The position numbers were made by a program, and so were the translations under genes. Positions 1 through 11,406 of a stretch of 64,000 nt of DNA are shown here, in pieces. The DNA is from Melanocharis versteri (lineage: Eukaryota > Chordata > Aves > Passeriformes > Melanocharitidae), in contig VZTG01001997.1 in the NCBI GenBank assembly GCA_013397845.1, positions 892,884 to 956,883 on the forward strand, read 5' to 3'. The notes below the pieces were generated by a model, which made no database searches, was not told the origin of the DNA, and saw nothing but the letters and a program-made list of their open reading frames with translations. Numbering within the stretch: the first letter of the stretch is position 1; the number at the start of each line of letters is the position of its first letter.

Positions 1-2272
1 TAACATCAAGCTTACTGCCAGTTCCTTCTCCCGCCTCCCTCCTGTTTTATTACAAGTAATCCCATCCTGGGAATCCTAAATCATGTTACATGATTTTCTC
101 TGTCCTATTATCAGTTTCTCTCTGTGGGAATAGCTGGCAACTGCCAAATTTATTCTGTACAAATTGTTTTAAGGGAAGACTGATGTTTTTCAATCTTTCC
201 TTAAATTGAACATTGTATCTTGCTGGTGAGGACTGCCTATCAGAGGCTTTTGACTTGCCATGCTCCTACTCTGTGTGGAGAATTAGATTGATGCTCTGTA
301 TTACTGAATAGATGTTGTGAGCAGCTGGGAACACAACTCACACCCACTTAGTGCATTTCTTCATTTTTAATATCTCCTCTCTTACCCTTTAACAAACTGC
401 AGCCCAATTACTCCAGAGGGCAGGCAAAGGGCTGACCCTCTCACGCTCTTCATCAATCACGATCAATACTGTTGTTTGCACAAAATATGGCTTAAAAGCC
501 AGTGTGTACCCACGAGGGGAGGAGAGCAGACAGATACCCAGTCACTCCACAGCATTTACCACCAGAAACATTGATTACAAGGCATTGAGCGAGAGTACAA
601 TCATACTATTTATCACATCTACTCTAAATATTACTGGGCTAGAAAGAAATGGTTCATTTTTTTAAATTCCTTTTTTCTCCCCTCATTTCCTCTGCCATTC
701 CTCTCACACATGTGCATGCACATGTCCATGCTCACATGCAGCTTTCCTCTTGAAGCTTGCCAATTGCCACAGATTCATCTTTCTAAGTACATAATTCAAT
801 CCACTGAACATTACGCTGTGGTAATGCTGATGAGCTCTTAATTCTTCTGTATTTATTGCAGCAAATTTATAACTGACCTTAATGAATCTTCCATTATGAA
901 AAAATGCCAGTGCCAAATCTCTTAAGAAGGTCTGGCATAAGGTGGTTTTAAAAGGTCAATGTGTGGTGGATTTTTTTTGTGTTTTCGTTTTTTCTTAAAG
1001 GAATAATTTAAAAAATAGGAACTTACATTTTAAAAGACAAGATTACACACACAAAATATCAGACTCATCTGTTCAGGTCCTCGGTTAACAGACAAATATT
1101 GTTACTTAACTAATGCTCAATAAGCACATGGGAAAATTATGTTTTAAAAGCACTGCTGGTGTAAATCATCAAGAGCCATGCAAGTCAATTCTGCATGTTC
1201 ATGAGGAGCCGCCCCTTGTGAGAGCATGATCCAGAAGCAGAAAACAAATTGAGAGGATGGGATGAGCATAGGGGGAAGAGCAGCAGGACTTGTGTCCATC
1301 TGAGGGCAGCTGGAGCCATCTCGCTTTGGTTGCTGACAGCTGCCAGTGAAACTGTTTGATCAAGAAGCTCATTTACATGGTGCAGGACAACTTTCTTTTA
1401 AAAATAGCTTTGCTGAGTTACTGCATTTGCTACAAGAAAAGTGATTTACCTGTAAGAGGCACAGTGGTAATAATGCCTACATAATATCCTGTGGTGGTTG
1501 AAAACACTCAGAGGGCTGGGCAAAGGAAGACATCACTGCTCTCACTTACTGGGTAGAAAAGGAAAGAGGGTAAAAATCGTCCCTAGGGTGAAATGGCAAG
1601 TGAGTGGCTGAGGAAAGAAAACCCAGTGACCAGATTAACCAGGTTTTGCTGCTCTTGCTGCACATGTGCAGTGCTGCCAGAGAAATTTTGCTGCACATGT
1701 GAGTGTAAATATCAAGAGAAAACTTAGCTTTTGGAACAAAGTTATGTGTTCACTGGAAAGGTAAACTACCCAAGAGAAAGGCTTGAGAGCAGACAAGTAG
1801 CAAAATTTTACAATGGTACATGAAAAACCCCACACTGCTAATGCACATCTTTCTGTAAAGCACTGGGAAACACTGCCAAAACAGAGAACTAAAGCACCAT
1901 TTCTTGACCTGGACTTGGCTCAAAGTGAAGTCAGGTCACCAAAAACAGAGCCCAAACAATCTTGTCTACAGCTGACCACAAGAACCATCTCCGAAATTAC
2001 AGATGCCTGTTACCTTAACAAACCCAAATGTGGCCTTCCCACCTCTTGTCCCAGAGCTGTCTAAAAACAAAATGCTCCTTCCAACAAATCAGTCTGTGGG
2101 CTGAGTGAAGTATGAGGGGGAGAAATCAACACTGTCATCTGCTCATGGAACAATAATTATCCCTTGTATGCCACTCCAGAAGCAATGCCGTTATCAAAAG
2201 CATCATGCCTGTAAAATAACACTTCTGGGAATGGTGCCAGACTGAGGGCTCATAGCTTTTGCTCAGTTTGTT
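1..2272. other. Non-coding unique sequence
   Basis: No supported gene. Open frames are short (at most 83 codons) and lack splice context. Besides the palindrome at 708-725, a 14-bp direct repeat TTGCTGCACATGTG occurs at 1655-1668 and again at 1688-1701. Each copy contains the palindromic E-box-like core CACATGTG. This is the only local structure I see here. Confidence 0.6.
708..725. repeat. 18-bp perfect palindrome
   Basis: ACATGTGCATGCACATGT equals its own reverse complement over 18 bases, and the flanking C on each side ends the symmetry. It is built from alternating purine-pyrimidine steps and has ACATGT at each end around a central TGCATGCA. Such sequence can form a small cruciform or Z-like helix, and the TGCATGCA core resembles a paired octamer-like site. 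Function is not shown by the sequence. Confidence 0.85.
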
Positions 2273-2294
2273 AAAAAAAAAAAAAAAAAAAAAA
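2273..2294. repeat. Poly(A) run, 22 bp
   Basis: Uninterrupted run of 22 A, the longest homopolymer in the window. The sequence 5' of it shows no retrotransposon body or gene that I recognise, so I call it a simple repeat rather than a processed-pseudogene tail. Confidence 0.9.
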
Positions 2295-2865
2295 TCAGCC
2301 TAGGTGTTTGTCCTGCTCTTGACTTTCCTATCAGGAGCCAGGTCCTCGGCTCACCCGTACCAAGCAGAACTACGGCAAGAACCGACCTGGAGCAGCCCCT
2401 GTGGTCAGTTAAGGCACTGGGCACTCAATGACACCGGGAGGCAGGGGTTTCTTGGGAACACAAACAAGCAGTTGTTGATAACATATTACAGGATCACAAA
2501 CTTCTGTCTCCAACCAGTGCACAGAAAGGCACTGTTGGACTGGGAACATCCAAAGGCCACAAAACCTGGTGACAAACCCACGGAGTGTTAGAAGGTCGCT
2601 AAAGACTAGAACACAAAATAATGAGAACAAAAGGAAGCACTGTGTTGTCAACACCTCTGCGAGAAAGGTAGTCCTAGGAATTTCCCATTTTGTTTCCCTC
2701 ATGGTTGGCCTCTGAGGAGGTGCTGAGTTCACTGAGCACAAGAGAGGCTGGGGATGGGAGGCTGCTCAGAGGCTCTGCCTCTACAGCAAAGTGAAGGAAA
2801 AGAAATTTTAAAATAATCATCTGACACAGGAGCAATTGTGCACTTTTCTGGTCTCTGCTCCTTAC

Positions 2866-3044
2866 CTGTAACAGATAAAACATTAGGAAGAGGTAATACA
2901 GATCCAGGAGAACTTGTAATTTGGATTACATGGGGGATAATCAGATTGCCACTGGTTTTGAGCTTGTTGAGCTCATTTCTGACATACTGTAATTCTGAAA
3001 CTAAGTTGTTGTAGCAGCCAGTAAGTGACAAGTTCAGTGCTAAT
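2866..3044 (-). CDS. Candidate internal exon, coiled-coil-like
   Basis: Product not recognised. On the minus strand a TTTTTATAG acceptor precedes 3044 and a strong donor (ACAG followed by GTAAGGAG) follows 2866. The 179-base segment is one leading base, 59 open codons and one trailing base. An in-frame stop at 3065-3067 lies just upstream of the acceptor. The first half reads NNLVSELQYVRNELNKLK, with leucine and valine spaced like a short amphipathic helix. The second half is rich in Ser, Pro, Ile and Val (QITSSPGSVLPLPNVLSVT). A helix followed by a Ser/Pro-rich linker is common in regulatory or scaffold proteins, but this is only a composition argument. The polypyrimidine tract is weak. A chance open segment remains quite possible. 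Confidence 0.3.
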
Positions 3045-6000
3045 CTATAAAAATTACAGCCTCCTTACTGCTCAGCTCATTAAACTGACTCTGTCTCCCG
3101 GCCACTCATTCATCTTCATAATCATCCCCCATTCAGCTACTAACCTCCTCTGTGTGTGCAGTTTACAGTACATCAGGAAGATAAAGTGGACTGATATTTG
3201 CTTCTAAAGAGCAGCGGCTTTTAATTTTTACACACACTTTAAGTACAAAGATAAATAAGATAATTTGATATCACATTTTCAGCTCAAACATTAGAAAAAT
3301 GAGAACACATTCAGTTTTTATAGCAACGTTAACTTTCTAAGTGTAGTTATGTTTCTATAGCACAGCTGAAATATCTGTGTTTGAAACAACACACTTCTCT
3401 TGCATTGTCCTGTCAGAGAAATGAGAACAATTGTGAGTAAGACGAGACTAAATTATGAGTTTGGGTTGCTACTTGAGAAATGACATGCCTGGCACAAGAA
3501 CACCCATGAATGCTGCATGGAGCATGCCAGCCCCTAGCCAGGACAGACTCCTAAGGGGAGCACTGCAGCCCCTGTGCTCCTGAAGAGAAAAAATGGGGCT
3601 CCTCCAAAAGTGTCTTTTTGCTCCTGGCTAGAATGGGCAGCGGACCACACATGAGATACATGGACTATAGAAAAAACAAGTGTGGAGGGCAAGGAGCAGC
3701 TGCGCCGGGGGCAGGAGGTGGCAGGGATGGTTCTCTCAGCCTGGCTGCCTGCACAACTCCTGATTGGTTTGACCCCTGTACATTATAACTCCTGCTGTTG
3801 TAATAATTTACAGATTTTATGGGTAGAAGAGATGGTATGGTGATGTGGGCTGACTGACATTTAACAGACTCTCAGGTTTCTACAGTCTGGTACAACATAC
3901 AGAAGGCAATATACAAAAGTTTTGGCGGTTTCACCAGTGCTCATGTGTTCGATATCAGGTTATGCACAAATTATTAAATACTAGTTCTGATTTCACATTT
4001 AGCCCTACATCACTGCCCCATCACTCTGCAGCAGCTCCAAACCTGCAGGAGACGTACCTACTACCAATCTTTTGCTTCAGCAAGAGCTCAAAGGAAGGGG
4101 CGCTCCCTCATCTCATCACCAATCTGCCAAGAAGAAATTGAGTATTAAACTTACTTTGTAAGCCACAACCGTTCATGCCACTGGTAACAGAGCAGAAAAG
4201 AAAGGAAATACAACTTTTTCAATGCATTTCAGCCAGATTGGACACAAAAGAACTTACTGTTTGTGCACTTCAATTATAGAGAAACTCAAGGTACAGCCTC
4301 TGTGAAGTGAAGACATAGCATTTTTAGTTTGATCACAACAAAATGGTAAGTTTTGCTTTCAGTAATACAGCTTATTTGCAGAAATGAGACACCCTAAGTA
4401 GCTTACAAAGGTTGCAAGAATTGTTATGCTCTCTCTTCTGTCATATTTAAAGTTGAAACATACAAAGCAAATAAAGTTTGCAGGCAACACATACAAGCAT
4501 ACACAAAAAGATGTACAAAGTCAGTATATTGGTATACACACCACAGCAGACCTAGTTGCAGGATATGGCCCTCATGAAACAGAAAGAGAACATCCCAAGA
4601 AACAGCAGTTGAGCAGGAACTCCAAATGAGTTCACTGATTCCAGTTTCCTAATGGTTGCAACAGTGAACATTTTTCTAGCAGGGAATAAAACTCTCTCAG
4701 CTTCACCGATGTGTGTTAAGTACCAGACTTCACGGGGAATACCAAAAGTAATGGTGCAGCCACTGCAAAGTCACACAGGGCAGATGCTGAGAACTGTGCA
4801 GGTAGAGAAAGAAGCCACCAGGGCGCTGTTGTGGCTACAGAGGAGGAGATACACAGATCCAGGCTGATTCCTGTCCTACCCAACAGAAATCCTTGGCTTG
4901 GACTTTAGCACAAGCATTACCGAGACCACGGCACATTTGGAAACATTATGCAAAGGAAAAAAAAAAACAGGAAATAAAATTTTGCATTATAGCAGGGAAT
5001 CCCAGAAAAAGATAGTAACTTAAAAAAATTGTGACTTTATTAAAAAAAGCTATTAAAAGTTGATATTGTATTTTTAGAAGTCTAATTCAGCAAATATCAG
5101 GAGTATAAATCACACTATTTTTTTATTTCCTGCTTTTAAACTTAAAAGTTCCTAATTCATATAGCAAAGGAGAGGTGGATGAGAGATACAGAAAGTTATC
5201 TTACAAAATTGCTATATTGAAAAGCTTTTTCCTTTTCATAAGGGATGAAGCAACAGTTTTGGACAAAAATTGTCCTGAGAGTTGTGCATAGGAAAAGGGA
5301 GGAGGGAGCAGAAGCAGCACCAGTAACATCTCCCAAAACAGCCTCTGCACAGAGGGTCAGAGCAGCCACTGGCTGCAGCCCCCTGCTCTGGCCACACCTG
5401 ACCCCCCTCCCAGCTCATGCAGCGCTGAGACCTCCAGGTGGCTGCACTACTTCAGAATATAGCATAATTTATTAGCATTATTTGATACGGAACACGATGG
5501 ACAGCCAAAAAACAGTCATGGGAAAATGTGGGGTTTGGGTCTGTTTCTCAAGTTTCTAGCAGGTTTAATGCTCCTCGATGGGAATGCCCTCACTGCATCG
5601 CCAGTCTCTCCTGAAATGAAGTCCCTGCTCTCTGAGGAGCAGTACTACACCCTCAGCTGCTTCTCCCTGCCCACCTTCACTCCCATCTCCCTGACAGTAA
5701 CAGTGATGAGGAAGGCACTCCTGAGGTTTAATTAATCAAGTCAGTTTCTCTTTTCTGCTCCTATTCAAAGGTTTTGGCCATCGAGTTTGATCTTGTCAGA
5801 AAACCAATAGTTAATTACTTGCTCCAAGTACACTGAACCTATTCAATTCACTTTTCCTTCTTTGATTAAGTGAGTCTGTGGATTTCAAATAAACGTTAGG
5901 CAGAAAGCCTCTTTGAAATGCATTCCGCTCCTGCTTTATGTCCTGTGCATTGCCAAACATGGAGCCGTTTTCCCCACAGAGCCATTGTCCTGGCATGCTG

Positions 6001-9000
6001 CACGATGAGAACCCTTAAAAGCAATGGGGCTTGTCCTGCTCTGAGCTCAGAGCCTGCACACACTGACTGCAATCCACGTTACAACCTGTAAAGCGTCTTC
6101 ACTGGCTGTGCCATACTCTGAAATATGTGAGAGTTAGAGCAAGTGTTAGAAAAGCTCAGGAATCAACCTACTCATCATTGCCAGCCCAGCCTGACAGCTG
6201 GCACTGATGGGAAATGTGCCTCTCCATCCCATGCCGTGAACAATGTTCTGTCTAACTGGTCACAGTCCCAGTACTTCCAGGTCCCCACGCATTCATCAAA
6301 AGGTGACACTGAAAAGGAGCATATGAAGCACACTGAGTGCTCTTTCAATTTCATAATGTGAAAATGCAAACACCTAAAAACTAAAGAAAAAATGCATTCT
6401 CAAGAGGCACAGTGGAGTCAACGCACCTCCACGGATTTCACTCTACATATGTGAGGTCACTTTGAAAAGTGAGCAACAGGGCTATTCCTGAAATGGTTAC
6501 TCAAGGGATTGAGGAAGCACTTGCTCCTCCAATCTATATCAGCCTCTACTCCTCTCAAAGGAAAAAACATTCTAAAACAGTTCCAGTATTTCACAGTTGT
6601 GCTCTTGTTTATTGACTATAAAATCTTTTATGTGACAATTATATTACTGCATTTCTGATTTACATTTAGTCCTAAATTTACAGACAGACTTAGCATTAAA
6701 AACAAATCAGCATTAAAGCCGCATACTGGTGGTTTAAATTACACAAAATCAAAGAAAACTTTAAAAGCTATTACATTAAAGTTCTAAAAACAAGAAGAAA
6801 ATAATTTTTCTTTTTTTTCAGACGTAGTAATTTTTAATTTAAAATTAAGTACTTTCATATAGTTATCAAGCATTATTATAGTTAATTGGAACTTTAAAAT
6901 CACTTAAAACTGATAACCGAAAGGTGTTACAGCTAATTTTAAGGTTATGTAGACAGTCTTATGTTGTTGAAGCAGTATTTTTAAGCAAGGAAACATTTAC
7001 AGAACAGTGTTGTTATTCTTGAAATCTTATTGATGGGTTGGGGATTTTTAGATTCATCAAGCCTGTTTCCTTGTATAATACAGAGATTCCCTTCTAATCA
7101 AGTCATGCATTAAAAAACTTGCTGTGGTGCAAGGTGAGCCCCATGCCACAGTACCTCAGACCACAAAGACCCGAGGTTACAGGGTCTGGCAGGGTTAACC
7201 AGAACTGCTACAAGGTTTGTACCAGCCAAGCCCCTTTTTCTGCCCCAGTCATTCTCAGCTGCCTGCTGCAAACCAGCCCTTCCCTGTTCTGCCTTAGGAG
7301 ACACATTGGGGAGGAAAGAAAAAAGGGGGAAAGAGTCCCTCTTCATCTGGCCTATTTTCAAACACAGCTGCGGTACTTTCATGCTAGAATTATTCAAGTC
7401 AGAGAAGACTTTAAACCTCTCTCGTATAAAGTTAGGACTCTGAACTCCCAGGAAACAGCGGATCCATGTGTGCTCACGTACAATGACAGACCTCAAATAT
7501 CACCATAAAAAATCCAGCTTAATTTGAAGGAGAATCCCCTGCTATGGAGATGCTCCTTACATCCTCTGCCTTCTGAAGGAAGCATTTTTTGTGAGACATT
7601 TCAAGCCCCATCATTGCTCAAACTGAAGCCAGCCTACAACCTGGATGCCACTGGCCAGCTGCAGGAGGGGGTGGGTTTGCTGCCGGGGCTCTGCCAACAC
7701 CAGCGGATGGAGAGCACAGTGGGAATTGTTCAATCTCTGTCCCTTGAGACACAGAAAAGACGCTGCTCCTGTCACAGGCTGGTCTTAGAGCAAAGTGAAC
7801 AGCTTTGGCAAACGCTTCTTTGGGAGTAGAAAGTGCCGATTCATCTGGGCTAAAACTTTCTACGTAACTTGCTTCACTTCTGCTAAACCACTTGTGTTAT
7901 TTTATCAAGAAAAAAAAGCAGAAAAATAAAAAGCTTCCTGACATGGAAATAAGGATTTTTTCAACACCTAGCTTACTTTGCCATTTCCTTTGGTTATTAA
8001 TTTATAAAATCTTAAAATTACTTAAATCCAAAGGCAAAGTTTAAATTTTTATTTGCTAAATATTTACAAAAAATGGGAAAATAGATTTTGTTTTAAGTCA
8101 ACTGTCCTGGTTTAGGGTCATTTTCCATACAATTTTTTGGAATCACCAGCCCGTCAAGCAATTAGATACCCACAGGCCTTTTAGAGGCACACAGCCAACT
8201 TCAGTGTGCTCAAATTTTCATCAAGTGCATTCTGAAGTGGAGAAGGAATTCCTGTGTCAAAGTGAACATATTATATTTGAACTCTTTTCTTCATGGCCTG
8301 GGGAGATCAGTCCCACAGTACAGCAGGACTGGGCAGCAGCCACCTCACAGATTCCACATCTAGAGCCAGAACTGGAATTTATTAATTGGACATTACAGTC
8401 TTACTTGTTAAAAATGTTTTGTTTTCCTAATCTTTGCATCCATCCTATGGAATACAACAGAAACTGAGAGCTACAAATGCAAAAGATAATGTGGCTGCCT
8501 GCTGTGCAGAGACTATAATAAAGCAGCAGTTCAAATACGGGAGTGTGAACTAAAGTTTTCTGTTCCTCTCAAATACAGAATAGCTAAAGTTGCAATGACA
8601 TAATAATAAATTGATTTTATGAGATAAGAAATCTGAGGATGTGGCAATATTCTTATAAAATCATAAACAATTAAAGTTCTGTCTCTCTGCTTCAGAAGCC
8701 TCTGTAGACTAAGCCATTTTTACCTCAAATACACAATACTTGGGTATTTCTGCTTTGAGCACCACTTGTGAATAAAAAAACAGGTTGTACATTATCAAGT
8801 TATATATTCAACTACTGCCTAGTCACTAAAGACTTCTTTTTACTGAAATACTGTTTGCTTTCATAATCAAGTATTCTAAATAACGTTAGAAATGGAATTG
8901 AATATTTTTTGCTGCTAATCTGTATGCAGAGCCACTCAAAAGCCATGAACAGAACTTCTAATGTAGGTGCCAATTAACAGGAGACAAAAATTTATCATCT

Positions 9001-10319
9001 GCACTGTAGATGGTATATAATAAAGCAAAGTAAATCCTTACAAAGAGCTCATTTTATTCTGCACATCTACTAGTATGTGGATTGAGATTTATCATTGCAG
9101 AACACACTAGACAAGTTCTGTCACAGACATCAGCTGTGTGCACACATCTCAGATCTTCTGTGAGCCTCACTGGAGGACACACATGACTGGTGCTGAGAGA
9201 GAGTTAAATGCCATCTTTACTGTAGCTTCTCCTCATCATGGCAGAGCAGGATAACCCAGTATCTGCTTTGTGGAAATAAGTTCTGGAGATGTACTGGTAC
9301 CTGTAACCAACTGCAGAAAACACATGCAGAGAAATTCCACACTCACTCCCTTGGAGATTGCACCCTCCTGGTTACTGACACAGGGAGTTCTTATAAAAAG
9401 TCAAATGTTTGTTCAGAGTTAGATAAAAAGAAATTCTAGAGACAGAAAGCCCAATTTTTGTCCAAAGGGAACCCTTGGCACAGACAGGTGTGGTGGATGA
9501 TATTCTTTCATCCAGGTACCACAGGGAGGAGGTGCTGGGTTTTATTTCATGCCTTAATCACACAGGACTGGCAATGCATGGGAGAAATGTAGCATTATGA
9601 TTCAGCTTTGCTGATAAACATACAGGAAATGTCTGGAGAAGAAGGATGATCAGTTCCAGGAGGTGGGCAGCAGGAGTGCCAAACTATTCAAGTCTATTGA
9701 GTTCATAGCTTTGCTGGGAAAAAGCTTTTACAAAAGTTTGCATAAAAAAAGGCAAATACTACCACAATAGGATTTTATAAAGAATAAAGTTTCTTAATTC
9801 AGATAACACCTTACTAAAAGCTATCAGGAAGGTTTGTGAAAACAAACAAGCATTGAATTAATTTGAGCTATGTCAACTACCAATTCGTTAGTATGGAGTC
9901 TGATTTCAAAACACATTTTCAGATAGAACAAAAAGGTTTTTCCTCGAGAAAAATTGTTTCCATTTTGGGTCATGTGATTCACCCCATTCCCTCAAGGAAA
10001 AGAAAAAATGGACACATGAGGGGATAAAGACCCTGCATATAGTGAATAGACAAGGGACCAGAAGCACCATCCAATAAGGAGTGATCTCGTGCCTTTGCAG
10101 CAGATGCCACAAGCACCAGGACACCCTGCTCTTCCACTCCAGTCCAGTGAATATTTCAGTTTGGGGTTTTTCTGGCTCATGATTTAGACTGTCCCAAACA
10201 AGTCCTCTAACCATCAAGTTATGGGGTTGTTTTCTGTCCCTGCACATACTTAACTGTCCCCATAGCACAGAAGCAAATCAACAGGAAACACAGCCTGCTG
10301 TGCCAAAGCTGTGTTACTC
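3045..10319. other. Non-coding, AT-rich unique sequence
   Basis: No supported gene. The longest frames, 7119-7508 on plus and 7110-7496 on minus (about 128 codons each), lie on top of each other on opposite strands and look unlike any protein family. There is an 11-base A run at 4957-4967 and a very AT-rich stretch around 6600-7080. The sequence starting at 8103 resembles the first bases of some avian LTRs, but no LTR body can be followed (see findings). A 50-base splice-flanked open segment at 7084-7133 is treated as a finding, not a feature. Confidence 0.55.
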
Positions 10320-10341
10320 ACTGACCCAACACTGACCCAAC
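10320..10341. repeat. Tandem duplication of 11 bp
   Basis: ACTGACCCAAC occurs twice in direct contact with no mismatch. Two copies only, so this is probably a replication-slippage duplication. Confidence 0.85.
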
Positions 10342-11379
10342 AAACAGGCTTTATCTTTCCAAGATACCCATGACACCATTAGGAAAAACCACTACCCTTC
10401 CATCCCTGTTCATGTGTTGATGAGGCAGTTTGCACTAAGAAGCTTTTACTGCCATGTACATTTGTAAAACCATAGACATTTCCCCAAAAATAGTTAATGA
10501 GAAGCGAGTCAATCTACACAAAACAGCCTATCAGAGGCCCTTTGAGTTCAGAGGGGCTTAAGGATGCTTTGTGCATCCTGAACAAACTACGAATAAGGAG
10601 GCTGTCAGAAAAGAATTCAGCGGTGATGCTGTGGTATAAATCCATCCAGTTCTGCACAGATGTGCAGCCCTTCAAATAATGTTTGACTGTTCCACTTTTA
10701 TATTTGTATGTCTGATTTAAATGGAAAACTGAGAAAAACCTTACATAGCACATAGTCAGACAAAACTCTAACAAGCCCAGCACTGCAGGGGCCAAGCTGT
10801 TCCAGGGGATGGGACTTTTTCCATAGGCACCTGGCCTTCACAGCACACTAAAGAGGCTGCTGAACTCCCTGCTGTTGCTTTCTATCATGGTGAAAAAAAA
10901 ATAGAAAAATACTTATACCTTCACATGATTGCCTTTTTACTTTTTCATGAATAAATGAAATTTATTCAGAGACATACTTGATATACCATAACCATTCTTT
11001 CAGGTTGAAGCAAGGGCTGGAAGAAGCTTGTATCTGTCCCAAATACACTGTATGAACATTTTCACCCCCCAAGATATGCAAGTTACTAATACAAAGATAA
11101 ATAGTACAAGTTTAATTTTGTTTTAAAATCACAGAGTAGTTTAGCTCTAAAAGAAGCTTTTATTTCTGATTTCTCCCTCCACCCCCTGCAGTCAAGGGAC
11201 TCTCTGTTCAGCAGCAGTCTGCATTTCAGTTGGAAAAGGAAAACGAGTCTGAGAAACACCCTATCTCAGACAGCAACAGTGGCAAACCCACACAATTTCT
11301 AGATTGGAGAGCCCAGCTCAGAGGTCTGAGCTCATAGAAAGCAAGGACAAAGCTAAAGAGGCTGCAGAGCTACAAGATT

Positions 11380-11406
11380 AAAAAAGAAAAAAAAAAAAGA
11401 AAAAAG
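11380..11406. repeat. A-rich simple tract
   Basis: Runs of A interrupted only by single G bases. Low-complexity sequence with no recognisable element attached to it. Confidence 0.8.

Noticed and set aside
7110..7508. Two overlapping frames of about 128 codons on opposite strands.
   Set aside because: They mirror each other over the same bases, and neither resembles a protein family or has exon borders at its ends.
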